NCBI GenBank assembly: GCA_005408345.1
Contig: SEMN01001210.1
Span: 21,367 to 85,366 of the forward strand
DNA length: 64,000 bases
DNA from: Macquaria australasica
Lineage: Eukaryota; Chordata; Actinopteri; Centrarchiformes; Percichthyidae
Direction: 5' to 3'
Position numbers and translations under genes: made by a program. The notes beneath the pieces are model-generated. The model had not been told where the DNA came from, made no database searches, and saw only the letters and a program-made list of their open reading frames with translations. Shown here in pieces: positions 24,655 through 37,099 of the stretch (its first letter is position 1; each line of letters starts with the position of its first letter).

Positions 24655-25210
24655 CTAGAGGTCTTCACGGGGCCACTCGGTTTTGATGAACCGTGAGCTG
24701 ACCCGGGACAAATTATACAATACTTCTATTTGGATCTGGGTCTTCCACGGGTCTCAGGTCATACCCGAGTGGATCCAGGTATTAGGCATATAACTTGGTA
24801 CATCATAATCACAGCGGGAGAAAATCAGAAGCCTATGTAAAAATTCTATTAATTTTATTAAATGACAATTACTTTTAGGGAATTGATTCACACAAAATGG
24901 TTAGAAAATTATTATCTTCTATCTGTCGCTCAGTTGGCTATGAATGTTTTATTGTTGGTGCAGGATGATAAAATTGTAGCTACATATTATTATTTATTAA
25001 TGATTATTGATAATTCATTTTTGAAGCATAAAAGTAACTATATTTGGAATTAGTTTCTATGACTATGCATTCATTATTAGCATATAGCTTCTCTTTTCAA
25101 TTACGGCTGCTTGTTAATTGCTAGCTGATCATGCTGTGTATGTTCGGGTCGACCATATTTTGAATTGGCTGTAATTATCCTCGGGTCTATTCGAATCTGT
25201 GCAGACTAAC
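24655..25210. repeat. Probable interspersed repeat with 'cgggtc' phrases
   Basis: Repeated phrases (CACGGGTCTCAGGTCATACC, 'cgggtcgaccatatt', 'ctcgggtctattcgaatctg') resemble a fish repeat with GC-rich ends and an AT-rich core. The assignment is tentative. Confidence 0.35.
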
Positions 25211-26028
25211 ACAAGCAGACCTTTCAAGTAGACTGTACAAACAATGATGGACGTGTGTTTTTACTAAAATGTCAGTATGAAAAGGATGTGGTTACTTACA
25301 GTACCTGCCTTCCCCGACCCCTTCCTGTGACACATTATACGGGAAAGAAGAAAAACAGTTGCCTTCTGTATGAACTGAAACTCAAATCAAAGGAATTGAG
25401 TGTTAGGTACTGAGACAGACCTTTGAAACTGCCACTTTTCAATTATTTAACTATCTATAATTTAATTGCCAATGCTGCTGAGAACCATGGAGTCATCTTG
25501 ATGTCAACTGCCAGGATCACACACTAACACAGCAGCAACACTAATTAAGAATTAAATAAAGACACTGACATCTAAGAAAACACCAACACCACATCATAGA
25601 GATTATTGTTATTTTCTATGGTTAGTTAGTTCATCTATTTGCTTAAGCTGACTTCAGTTTTAGAGAACTGAGAATCATATTTTTTAGTCCAAAAGAAATT
25701 CTGTTATTTTATATTCTTGTATTTAAAAATAAAAGGATGTAAAGAAAAAGGCTATATTCATGACAAATGTAACTTCTGGTGGAGCTATGGTAACTGCAAA
25801 GACTGTGATGAAAGTTGTTTGGGGTTTTTTTCGCTCCATTGTGACCAAAAGGATTTGATTTACTAAGCAGCCAATCGGGTGAGGCTAGATGAACCAATCA
25901 GACACCTGACAGATTTGCTATGCCTTCGCACCAATTGTTCCTGCATGGTGAATCTGTTAAGACTGCTGTCTCTGTCACTTTAGCAAGTCAGAACTGTGGT
26001 GTAGAAGACGGGGATACAAGCAGAGAAG

Positions 26029-27851
26029 ATGAAGGTGTGGCTTCTGATTATTTCCCTGCTCTGGTCTGTGTGTAAGTGACAAAAGATCCACTTGTGAGAG
26101 CTTTTAATGTCGATTTAGATACATCAAGGTGACTGTATTATTTAGGCTCCTTGTTTTTCTGTTACTTTCAGGCAAAGCACAGTCAAGTGACATCTCTCAG
26201 GCTGTTCCTTTCCAGGCAGTGGAGCAAGGACACACAGCTACTATTACATGTCACATTCATAGTGCTGTAAGAACTAGGGTATGGTACAAACTAAACGCTG
26301 GGAGGAGACTACAACTGGTGGCCTCCACAGATACTTTATATAATCTGACAACATTTAAAGAGCAATCTCACCATTATTTAGTAAAATCTGACCACATCAA
26401 CAATCATCTGACCATATCTCCAACAAAGTGGGAAGACATTGGAACATACTACTGTGGAGTGATGAACTTATACGACATTCAGTTTGGACAAGGAACCCTT
26501 TTGATGATAAAAGGTATTTATTCTCTGTAGCTAATCATTCAAGCAGGATCATTTCAGCTGAATGTGAACATAATGATAATGATCATAGTTCTTCGATTTG
26601 TTTCCCAAGGTGCAAAGATGATCAGTGACTCTGTCGTCCAGCAGCCAGAGTCTAAATCGGTCCAGCCAGGAGACTCTGTGACTCTCAGCTGTTCTGTTCA
26701 CACTGGCCACTGTGCAGCAGAACACACTGCTGTCATGTGGCTGAAAAACTCTGATCTCTCTGCTCCAGAAATGATTTACTCCTCTGGAAATGAGAACGAC
26801 ATCTGCCAGAGCACTGAGAGTGGAGAAACTACCTGTGTGTACAACCTTCTCATGAGAAATCTCAGCTCTGATGATGCTGGAACCTACTGCTGTGTTGTGA
26901 CTTCATGTGGACAGATACTGTTTGGAAATGGGACCAGGATTGAAATTCAAAGTAAGACAGAAACTGTCACTTTAAAATACTTCCAATTCCTAGCAAATAA
27001 TACAGATGATAAATACAGAGAAAATGTTCCAACATTAAGTGTTGATTTTCACATTTGTGGAGTGGATGATTTCAGTCCAAGAAAATCTGCTGTATCAATA
27101 AGTTTTATTCTGACGTATGTAAATACGATTTGTGTTAATGTTTGCGGCCATTTAAAAGTTTGTTGTCAAAATCTAAATTAAATACTGTTTGCTCATTGTC
27201 ATATGTTTAAAGGAGACATTGCCTTCACCATATCAGCTGATCTGAGTCCAACTGTTATTGCGCTGATGCTGTCAAACACCGTTCTTGGTATGGTGACACT
27301 TCTACTTGTATGGACACTTTGCAAAAACCACAAGACAGATCCCACAGGTATGTAAAACTGTGTGTTACAGTGAATATCTGAATGTAAATTAGACTATTAA
27401 ATTGAAATGTAAAATTATATTGCTGTTACTAGCATTGACAGTAGTTATCTTTGTTTTCAGCGGCATGCAGATTCAGCGATAGATCTCTTGAAGGCAGTCA
27501 GGTAATTTATTTGTTTCTTTCAGCTGTTCCTGCCCTGTTTGGTTTGTTTTTGATTTTACAATTTCAGTTTTATACCTTTAAACATTCTCATATAGTTTAA
27601 TATTCAGTGTTTCCCAGTCACAAGCACCCAGTGCCAAATGTTAACTTATTAATGTGCAGGCTCTCTCTGAGTCCAAACGTTTGGAACAAGTACAAAATCT
27701 TTGAATTTTTCATGTCTTTCAGAACACAAGTGCAGTTGTCTATGCTGCGGTGAGTTCAGCTCCCAGAGACTCCTCCTGCAGACCAGCTCCAGTGAAGTAC
27801 AGTCAAGACACGCTAGTTTATTCTGATGTCAGGGTCTGTCAACAGGACTGA
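26029..27851 (+). CDS. NITR-B: inhibitory novel immune-type receptor
   Basis: Predicted 343-aa receptor. Exons: leader 26029-26071 (MKVWLLIISLLWSV); V 26172-26513; I 26610-26951; membrane 27213-27347; short 27461-27501; tail 27723-27851. The V domain begins AQSSDISQAVPFQAVEQGHT, has C in ATITCHI and W in RVWYK, and ends DIGTYYCGVM and FGQGTLLMIKG (J-like FGxGT). The I domain has LSCSVHTGHC, VMWLKN, GTYCCVVTSCG and FGNGTRIEI. The membrane segment (LMLSNTVLGMVTLLLVWTL) is uncharged. The tail has two ITIMs, VVYAAV (Tyr308) and LVYSDV (Tyr334). The likely poly(A) signal is at 28498-28503. The V exon is clearly diverged from NITR-A, but the I exon is almost identical, which suggests gene conversion. 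It is intact and probably functional. Confidence 0.9.
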
Positions 27852-28497
27852 CAGACTTGTAAGTAAAGATACCAGGATATATACAGTAAGCACCTGCACA
27901 GGACGTCATTTTCAAGCCTTTCCTACCAGTGGCAGCAATCACTTTGCTATTAGCGGCATTTGCTTCCAATTTTCCAACTGAAAAAATAGGATGGTTTACA
28001 CTGTTTTCCCCTCTCTTTTTTCTTATATTCATTATGGAGGAGACATTACATATGAAAATCAAGTACCTGAAATATTGTGTGGACATTGCATAACACGTCC
28101 ATATCTATTCACTAAATTAATAACTTGTGCATTATAAATGTACCTACATTTACATTCACAGAGACATGGAATGAAATACAAACATTTAAAAAGATAGCGT
28201 TTTCAGAAATTACTTAAAAATGAGGTTAGAAAGAGATTATTTTGTATTTTTGAGTTTCTCCTTAAATCATTACTCCCTCTGTGTGAAATTTTACACACTG
28301 CAACTTCATCGTAAGTTGAAATCATTTACAAAACACACTGAACTGACATGAAAGTCTTAAATTGCTGTGTTCACCTTTGTTCACCTCAGTATTGTATTTT
28401 CATTTGTCTTTTAAATGTCAAATTTGTAGATAAGATAGACCAAGACGAGCCATGACTTGCTTGACCATACATATACAGTTTTATTCAGAATATGCAC

Positions 28498-28503
28498 AAT
28501 AAA
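28498..28503 (+). terminator. Candidate poly(A) signal of NITR-B
   Basis: AATAAA in 'tgcacaataaaagcc', about 650 bases after the stop. No earlier canonical signal was found. Confidence 0.4.
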
Positions 28504-28679
28504 AGCCTGTTGGTACAAATGACTGTAGTTTGTCAATAATAATGATCTCAGCAAGTAGTCCAGTCCGACAAATGAGTAAAAGATGCAACACAGGGAACAA
28601 CAGGATGGAGTAAAGCAGAATCATGACTTGGTTGGTTGAATTTCATAGTGCTGAGACAATTAAAGAAAAACAATTCTTC

Positions 28680-29325
28680 ATAGAATTATTACAGAAAACT
28701 ACAGACAATACGGACGCTCTGTTTAAGAAGGGCCAGAGCCGTCTCTTTTTGCTAAGGAGACTAAGGTCTTCTGGAGTGCAGGGTGCACTCCTGAGGACTT
28801 TCTATGACTCTGTGGTGGCATCAGCCGTCTTGTATGGGGTGACCTGTTGGGCCAGCACTGGGCAGCTCCTTCAGCGACCGGCTGCTCCACCCGCGGTGTC
28901 TGAAGGAGAGGTTCCGTAGGTCCTTCCTGCCTGCTGCTGTCAGACTCTATAATCAGTACAACTCCCGGTAATCTACACTTGACTGTCAGTACACAGACTG
29001 TTTATCTTCATTATCTTCATACATATATTGTATTCATGATGTTATCTACTTCATATGTTGCTGTGAAATATTTTTCATATACATGTATATTATATATGTG
29101 CAATATTTTTTATCTTATCTATTTGTTCATACTTACAACTGCACTCAGTCACTCTATTATTTATTTCTGTCTATACTGTGTACAGGACTATTTTTCTATT
29201 TTTCTATTTATTTTTATTGTATTTCTATATATGACACTTTTGCTGGCTGCTGCAACGCTAAAAAAATTTCCCCGCTGTGGGACAATAAAGGCTTATATTA
29301 TCTTATCTTATCTTATCTTACAATC
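28680..29325 (+). mobile_element. 5'-truncated non-LTR retrotransposon, copy 2
   Basis: Same family as 11245-12178. It encodes NTDALFKKGQSRLFLLRRLR and LYGVTCWAS. It then jumps, by an internal deletion of roughly 170 bases relative to copy 1, to the part encoding the last residues before the stop. The 3' UTR ends 'gctgtgggacaataaagg' followed by a TTATC repeat (about 29298-29320). Confidence 0.75.
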
Positions 29326-29329
29326 ATGC

Positions 29330-30640
29330 AAAGGCTTAAACAAACCATTATGCCCGTCACAGATTTAGCAGTACTGGCAAAACATAAAACAAACTTCAAG
29401 AACTGCCTTTTTTCATTTACGTAACATTGCAAAAATCAGGCACATCCTATCTCAAAAAGATGCAGAAAAACTAGTCCATGCATTTGTTACGTCTAGGCTG
29501 GACTATTGCAACTCTCTATTATCAGGCTGCCCCAATAAATCCCTTAAGACTCTCCAGCTGATTCAGAATGCTGCGGCACGTTTACTGACAAGAACCAGAA
29601 AAAGAGAACATATTTCTCCAATATTAGCTTCTTACACTGGCTCCTGTAAAATCCAGAATAGAATTTAAAATCCTTCTCCTCACCTTCTTCCTAAATGGTC
29701 AGGCACCATCATATCTTAAAGAGCTCAGTACTCCTATTACCCCACTCAGAGCACTGGGCGCCTCCCAGAATGCAGGGGGTTCCTGTGGTCTTGTGGAGTT
29801 CCCTAAAAGTAGAATGGGAGCCAGAGCCTTCAGCTATCAAGCCCTCCTGTGGAACCAGATCCCAGTTTGTGTGTAATGGGAGTGATAACCTCCCTGCTAC
29901 TTAAGAGTAGGCTTAAGACTTTCCTCCTTGATAAAGCGTGGCTGACCAGTTGACCTTGAGCCCTTTGCGGGCCCAGACTGCTCGACTTTGCGATGCACTG
30001 AGTCTTCCTCTTTCCTTTCCATCTGTACGCCTCTCATATCCCATCAATGCTTTGTTATTAATCTAACTTCTTCCCGAGTTGTGGCTTTCTCCTCTCTCTC
30101 TCTCTCCCCTTCTGTTGTTTTCTGGTATTTCTTGCCCGAGCTGAGTTCGTCCAGGGTTGCTGCCACCTGCTGCCCCCTGCGGTTCTGTTCTGCAACCCTC
30201 GCTGCTATTGTTGTTGCCTTTGTTATTAGTATTAAGCGCTATTATAATGTTGCTCTTAGTGTTGTTTCTGTTGGTGTTAACATCAATGCCATTACCGTAG
30301 CTATTGCCTTACATCCCTATGTGGAACTGTATTGTGCTGTTGTATGTTCTCTTTCCTCCTGCTCTCTCTCTCCCGCTCCCCCCCTCCCCCTTCAACCCAA
30401 CCGGTCGAGGCAGATGACCGCCCACCTTGAGCCTGGTTCTGCTCGAGGTTTCTACCTGTTAAAAGGGAGTTTTTCCTTGCCACTGTCGCATAGTGCTTGC
30501 TCATGGTGGGAACTGTTGGGTCTCTGTAAATATAAAGAGTCGGTCTAGACTTGCTCTATTCGAAAAAGTGCCCTGAGATAACTTTGTTATGATATGGCGC
30601 TATATAAATAAAACTGAATTGAATTGAATTGTGCTGCTTA
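29330..30640 (+). mobile_element. L2-like LINE, 5'-truncated, with long 3' UTR
   Basis: Begins in the last part of the RT (text for F/L-V-T-S-R-L-D-Y-C-N-S-L-L type sequence at about 29480-29530, frames broken). It runs through a C/T-rich 3' UTR with 'ccaaccggtcgaggcagatg' and 'gttaaaagggagtttttcct'. It ends in 'ggcgctatataaataaaac' and an (ATTGA)n tail at about 30615-30632. This 3' UTR text is a hallmark of a very abundant teleost L2-type LINE. The long frame at 29988-30548 is 3' UTR, not a gene. Confidence 0.75.
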
Positions 30641-32600
30641 ATTAATTAATATTTAGTATTTAGAATATTGAGTTTTTAGTTATTTATTAATAAAACTAAC
30701 AACCTGCAACCTTCACTTTTTATTTTATTGTACTTTACTGCAGTGCTACTTACAACTGCAAATATGGTGATTATGTGATCAGTGTAATTTCAAATAAGCA
30801 CACAAAGTAAACATGCTGGTTTGTAGTTCTTCTAGAAACAAAAACTTGGTTAAAACAAACATTGTGCTGACATAGTTTGGGTTACTGTATATTCTCATTT
30901 GTGAATCTGCATGTCCAGAGAAGAATACTACTTTCTTTTAAGGAGAAGCAGGTCTGGACAGTGTTTGAATGAAATGAGAGGAGCTGATCCTATGTCCCAT
31001 GATTGACACCAGCCCTACACCAACACCAAACACACCCAGTGATAATGCAGGGTGATGGATCCCTCCTGAAACCACCTGTTTTTTCAAGTTTGTCACAGGT
31101 GCAAAAAAGAAAATAAAAAAAACATGAAAACAATAGGTTTGATACACACCTTACACATCCATGTGACCGAATAAAGCTTTAATCTAATCTTTTATCTGTA
31201 TAGCAATGGTAACTAATTAAATTACTGAGCTATCTCTCTGCATCCACAAAGGAAGACCATGAGATGTGACTGTAAGGCCCAGAAAAAGTAAGTGGACCAT
31301 GAGTTAATATTGTTTGTCATGTAAGTGCTGCAGCATGTTGAGTTCATTAATGACACAAGCCACAGAGAGCAGGTACTTAATATGTGTTGTGTTTATGTTG
31401 TGTTTAAATTAAAAATAAATGAATAAATGACTCAAAAAATAAATTAATATGCCATTAAAGGCACCATAAATAATGTACATAATAATGTACATGAGAATGA
31501 TATTTTTCTGTACCCCAAATAAGCAAGATTTGCATCTACTCCAGATGAATACTTTTAAGTCAAAGTTTATTATAGCTCAATATCACAACATACTGTATGT
31601 GTCAAAGGGCTGTGCATAAAATAAAACAATGAGCACATTATGAGATAAACTATAACACATTATAAACAAAATATTAAAATGTATATAAAAAGTGAGGTAG
31701 AATACAACAATATGCACATATACAAAAATGTACATAGAGTACATACTTAACCATGCGCACATGAAACTGAATATAAACTGGATAACCATAGTTCAGTACA
31801 TAGGGCAGAATAAATGAGGTTGAAGGCTGATGTGAATAGATGCGTTTTAAGTTTTAATTAATTAATTCTTTTTTAATTATCATTAAAAAAAAAAAAAAGA
31901 TTTGTATAGTACAACAGCCAGATGTTTCTGTGGGCTTAGGTTGTTTTTCCTTTCATGATGCACATGTTGACATTTCAGCGTCACAGAAAATAAGCCTTTC
32001 AGAAACCTTTCAGCCTCAGCGTAACAATCTTTCTACAGCAACCTTGTGGTCAGCAGTAAAAGGAGAGAACTTTCTACACATTGGTGGTCATGGGCCTATA
32101 ATTAAGACCCTGTGCTCTCTTTGTGTTTGCTTGTAGGTGGTTACAAGCAGGATGTCCTCATTCTGTCGCAGTTTTGTTGACAAGACGTTCAGTGGATCAC
32201 AGGAACCTATTCTGGTGCTCAAACTATATGTTTAGAAGCAGAAGTTCATTGATGTTTCGCAACACAGTGTGTTCCTTTGCGTTTAACCGCACACAGCCTG
32301 TGAGCAAAAAATCACAGATGTTATGTAGCACTGTGGTTAGCAAAACTGGAACAAAGCTGATTGGAACTTGCTCACCTAGAATCTATTGTCTAAAAGGTAT
32401 TCTCACTGCTTTAACAGCTGGATTTTTGTTATTGTTGTTCACATTCATTGCATGATTTAATTATATCTCCACATAATTATTCATCCTCTACTAAATAATG
32501 ACACTGTGTGAACAGACAAACAATAGCTTTGTCAAACACCAACATTATGTATATCTAACATTTGTATTCATTTCATAGAATTTGTGATTACATATAATTT
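30640..32600. other. Intergenic stretch, no supported gene
   Basis: AT-rich. A + frame at 32123-32455 ends in a hydrophobic stretch (ILTALTAGFLLLLFTFIA) but shows no family or splice context. The text at 32398-32430 (ATTCTCACTGCTTTAACAGC) resembles 42150 and 46875 in the tandem units, so a shared repeat may be present. Confidence 0.4.
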
Positions 32601-32603
32601 AAC

Positions 32604-33050
32604 TGTCATGATTTGCCGTTAAGGAGCAGGGGAAGGACCCAAACGCAGACAGAACAGATGGACTGGTGCAGATAAATGACATATTTTACACAAAATGAAC
32701 TTACAGGAAGGTGATCCAGGTGTGTGTGCTAAAAAGCTTGAGAGGAAAAAACAAAAGGCAAAACGACTAGGCAACATGGACACAAGGAACTCAGGAAACC
32801 AGGGAAACTGACACTCAGAGAACCAGGAACGGAGAAACTCAGAGAACGAACCAACAAAAAACAAAGAAAGGGGACCGGTATATATAAGGAAGGGCTAATG
32901 ATGGAAACATGCAGGTGAGTGACGAAGCACAGGTGAACCTAATCAAAACTGGCGGGAAAAGAACAAAGACAGGAAGTAAATCATAACAGTGAACAGAGAA
33001 CAGTCCTTCCAAATAAAACAGGAACTAACAAAAACCCACAGGATGTAACA
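32604..33050 (-). mobile_element. Solo LTR-like element with 5-bp target duplication
   Basis: The 447-bp element starts TGTCATGATTTGCC and ends GGATGTAACA, giving the TG...CA ends of a retroviral-type LTR. The flanks are TTAAC on both sides (32599-32603 and 33051-33055). TATATATA at about 32879 suits an LTR promoter. Read on the - strand it shares phrases ('ttcacctgtgct') with the element at 35745, giving this orientation. It lies close to the 3' end of NITR-D. The Gypsy class is a guess. Confidence 0.7.
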
Positions 33051-33116
33051 TTAACTGTAAAAGATTCTTGACTAAGTGAACAGTTTGAACTAAGAGAGCC
33101 AAACTCGCCACCTTCA

Positions 33117-34524
33117 TCACCTCTTATGGATGTAAAACAAGAGACAAATAGTTATAAAGAACAAGAGAACCCCAGTTCTAATGATGGAGAGCCAGACTAA
33201 GATTCTCATTGGTGCCATTAGGTCTTCAGCATCCTCTTTGATGAGCAGCTTGCTTCCATTACCGAACACCATCTGCCCACAGGAGGCCACAGCACAGTAG
33301 TAGGTGCCAGCGTCAGAGGAGCTCAGGTTCATCTTCTGCAAATGGTAGACACAGTTCTGTGAAGGAGAGCCTGGTGTAGAGACATGTTCCCACCCGTGTG
33401 TGTGAAGGATTCCTTGGCGAGATCCATGTCTGAACCAGTAAACACTGGGTTCTTCACTACAGGTCCCAGTGTGTACTGTGCAGTTCAGAGTCACAGAGCC
33501 TCCTGGCTGGATGGTCTCAGAAGCTGGCCCCTGGACTATTTCCTTGAGGTTGGCTCCTACAATATACAGGGAAAACAGTCATAGAATTGGTTGTATTTTT
33601 TTAAATATAGGTTTCTCTTGTATTTGATTTTTGGAAACATATATTTAGGGCCATTTCTCTTTATTTTTATTAAATATGATAATTTATATGTATTTAATGT
33701 GAATATTAGCCATTTTTTCTTTCAGTCCAGTTATTTTTCTGTAAAAATGTATGAAAACTAAAAACAATGAGCCTTATTAACAATATATTTCAAAATGATG
33801 GGTGTTGACTGGAGAGTTCATATGCCTAAAACTAAGTGTTATATAATCTCTGGTGCATATTTATTCGTTTAAACATTATAATTTTGATCTAACATGCAAA
33901 TAAACCCTGGCGATTTTGCTAATACTTCGTGTTATTTAAAATAAAATAAAAACTTAAATCAGATTACTTGGAATGCAAATCTCTACAATCTACAGTCAAA
34001 GCCAATGAAAAATAAAAGCTCAATACCTTTGACACTTAGAAAGACCCCCTCTCCAAATTCCACTACGTTGGAGTGTGAGCTTCCACAGAAATATGTAGCT
34101 GAATCTGAGAAGTGGACGTCAGAGATGTGTAGATGATTCATCCCTTCCTTTCTTTGCACAGACAAACGAGGGTTCCTCTCCATCCAGGGGAAGACTTTGG
34201 ATATTTTATCATATTTGTAAATACTAGACACAAGCTCAGGTCCACTTCCTAAGGTTTGTCGGTACCAGGAGAAGTGCATCGCCACTTGGCTGTCATAGAA
34301 GCAATGTAAAGTCACATTGTCCCCAACACTGGCGGATATAACCCCAGTGTCCTGTTGGACTGCTGCCGACTGAATCACTGCTGACAGATGGACTAGGTCA
34401 AAAAGATATAATGTTATAGAAACATAACTAACATTCAATTTTTTGCCTTCATTAAAATCATACACTGAATATATCTTATATGAAGAGACTTACATGCTCC
34501 ACAGAGGATCATATACAGGTGCAT
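33117..34524 (-). CDS. NITR-D: candidate activating novel immune-type receptor (membrane arginine, minimal tail)
   Basis: Predicted 278-aa receptor on the - strand. Exons: leader 34524-34494 (MHLYMILCGA); V 34392-34027; I plus membrane 33556-33117. The V domain has VTLHCFYD, FSWYRQTLGSGPELVSS and DSATYFC, and ends FGEGVFLSVKG (J-like FGxG). The I domain has VTLNCTVHTGTC, SVYWFRHG, GTYYCAVASCG and FGNGSKLLIKE. The same exon continues through ILVWLSIIRTGVLLFFITIC to a stop just after HKR. The arginine inside the membrane segment and the lack of an ITIM tail are the signature of receptors that pair with an ITAM adaptor such as DAP12, as reported for zebrafish Nitr9. It is the only NITR here on the - strand. 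A loss of tail exons is the alternative explanation. Confidence 0.85.
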
Positions 34525-34559
34525 CGTCTCAGAGTTCTCGAGGACTGAGCGGAGCAAAA

Positions 34560-35550
34560 GAGCAGACAACCGCTTAAAAATGGGGTCACATGTGGTTGGT
34601 TACCAAGAAGGTCAAACTGTGTGACACTTTAAACATCAGTCTTGGCCTCAGGAGAAAATGAATTAACATAACAGTAACACAGAACATGTAAAATGCAGGT
34701 TATTCTACTTTGCTCAAACCGTCAGATCAGACGATTACACTATTTGTTACAAAATTATAGCAGCAAAGATTTGTAACTTTATTTTCATGACATGTGGTAT
34801 CAAAAAGCTCCATTATGAACTTGTTAGCGAACAGAAATACCATAAACTCTGGACATAACACAGACTTGACAGCTTAGTACATTTGAAAAACAAAAACATT
34901 TAACTTAGAGCCTTTCTGGCTCATTTAGTTAAAGATGTTTATGTGAACTTGTATATTTCAAAAGTTTCTCCCAAAACATTTAGGTTCACTTGTTATATTT
35001 CACTCTGAGCCAACCACCAAAAACATCTTTTGAAGATTCCCCTCTATTCCTACTAGGAAAGTAGTGTCATCTGTAAAATGTCTTGTGAATATTTTGTGAC
35101 TTAAAACTAATTATTTTTATTACTGGACACTGTGGTGGAAATTGTGTATTTCCTTTGGAGAAGTGAGCAAATAAAATGAAGATTCAACAAACCGTTGTCT
35201 TTTGTATATTTAATTAAGAAAAGAATGAAACAATCAGATGAAATGGTAAATAAGAATAAAAGAGGTAAATGAAAGGAGGGTGCAGGCGAGCACACAGAGT
35301 CAATCCAATTCAGCTGAAGGACAGAGATCTTACACCAAGATGTATATGAAGCGTCTGACCAAGAAAGAGAGCAGCTGTCACATACTTGTAACCTTACAAT
35401 CCACAGACTGCAGCTGTCTTTTACCCTGATTACAAACAATCTGTCTTCCCGCTGAAACCAACCAAGATACCAATGTACCTAAAACAGAGATGACCCAAAA
35501 CCCAAAACCCAAAAATTAAGACTGATTAACAGGAAAAACAAGTTATCACA
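34560..35550. other. Intergenic stretch, nothing recognised
   Basis: Upstream flank of NITR-D. On the - strand an AACCACATGTGACCCC and a TTTTTAAG precede the leader exon and could form part of its promoter. Otherwise no exon-like structure was seen. Confidence 0.4.
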
Positions 35551-35551
35551 C

Positions 35552-35553
<2 letters not shown>

Positions 35554-35586
<33 letters not shown>
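35554..35586. repeat. (TA)n microsatellite
   Basis: About 16 uninterrupted TA dinucleotides. Confidence 0.95.
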
Positions 35587-35589
<3 letters not shown>

Positions 35590-35744
35590 ACATAAAGAGA
35601 GAAATTTAATTACACTAAACATATCTAGTAATGAGGAAAACAGAAATTTTGCCCTTACAGACACTTAACTTAAAGATTGCCTCCAGACATGTTTTAAGAC
35701 ATATTAAAGTGTGGTGTCGCGGCAGATCTGCTGAGAGGTTTAAG

Positions 35745-36294
35745 TGTGTCATGTTTATTTGTTGTCAAGTTATTCACATAGTCTTGTTTGGCACTTCCTG
35801 TTTTATTGTGTAGTTTCCTTTTGTGTCTGTACCTGACTTCCTTCCCTTGTGTTTTCCCACCGTGTTGATTGTCTACTCCGCCCTGGATTGGTTTCACCTG
35901 TGCTCCCTCACCTTTTGTATATAGAGTCCTCGTCTCCCCTTATCCTGTGCCAGTTCGTCTTGTTCAGTTTGTATGTCAGTCGGTCCAAGCGAGCCAGCGT
36001 ACCCCCATGCCTCAAGCTACTGTCAGGTTTTGTGTTTTTTCGTTGTACTTTGGTGTTCCTCCTTTTTGAGTTTTGAGCGTTTTGAGTTTGTACTTTGTAT
36101 AGTTACCTCTGCAAGAGTGATTTTTTGTTGTACTTTGTATTATCCTCCTTGTGAGAGGTTTTAGTTGTACTTTGTCTTAGATAGAAAGCGTCTTTTTGTT
36201 GTTCTTGTTTTGTCAGTAAAGAGCTTAAGTTTTGAAACTACTGAGAAGTGAGTCGTGCATTTGAGTCCTGCTTCCTGTGCCACAGATCGTAACA
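35745..36294 (+). mobile_element. LTR-like or non-autonomous repeat
   Basis: Starts near TGTGTCATG and ends near GATCGTAACA. It carries 'ggattggtttcacctgtgct', a TATATAG-like promoter at about 35919 and T/G-rich text, resembling fish Gypsy-type LTRs. It is related in phrases to 32604-33050. No exact flanking duplication could be identified, so the ends are approximate. The several open frames inside are not genes. Confidence 0.5.
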
Positions 36295-37099
36295 AAGTTC
36301 TTTGAATACAAATGTGTGTCTGATAGTGTTTTTCCACAAAAAAAATAACAGATCAATTGCCTGTAGTTAAAAACAGCTAAAATTGCTACTATTTCTCATT
36401 GAGATAAAGGAATCTATGAATATGCAGATATTTTATATTTTAAAAGTTTAGCTGCTGGATGTCTCCTACTTCACTGAAAAGTCCATTCTCAGTGTATGCA
36501 CACTTGAGGCCTCAAGTTTCACATCACACTTGTATGAGTTACATATTGGACCATGATTGGCTTTCAAACTTGTTGTCATGTCACAAAATTTAAATTTAAA
36601 CTGAGCTTTAAGGTGAGCACAGGGAAACTTTCCCCCTTCAGCAAATGAGTGTGAAAACAACATTCTAGTGCACATACATCATTTTGCAAAGTGAAGCTCA
36701 AACATCTAATCTACAGTTTCAACAGACAGGAAGACATTTTGTATACCTAAGTAACACACCACATAATGCAGAGGTATTGCTGGATTTAAGAAGCGGAGAA
36801 TAGAGTTCTTATTGCGCTGGGAAATAAACTGTTTTTAGAGCAGAATATTTTGGTAGAGAGAGATCTGTAGTGAGTCCTAGAGGGGCAAGTTCAAATATGT
36901 GGTGGGCAGGAGTCAGATGTGATTTTACCTGTCCTTTTGGTTATACAGAACCTTTTATAGTGATTCTGTTGATTAGAGAGGGAGATTATGATCTTGGTGA
37001 ATCAACGGATTACACAAGAAGAGGGAGAATGGCAGGGTGTACATGCACAATGGCTCCTCTGGGTCTGATAAAAGAAGCTTTTGGTACTTAAAATGCTGT

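Noticed and set aside
29988..30548. Long + frame of 186 codons
   Set aside because: It lies inside the 3' UTR of the L2-like LINE (recognisable text 'ccaaccggtcgaggcagatg' and the ATTGA tail) and is C/T-rich low-complexity sequence.
30938..31147. Minus-strand frame with a glycine-rich hydrophobic part
   Set aside because: It could be a terminal exon, but it starts in a T-rich run, no family is recognisable, and there is no supporting context.
32123..32455. Frame ending in a membrane-like stretch, possible NITR membrane exon
   Set aside because: No Ig domain, acceptor site or tail exon accompanies it, and the hydrophobic end overlaps text repeated in the tandem units.
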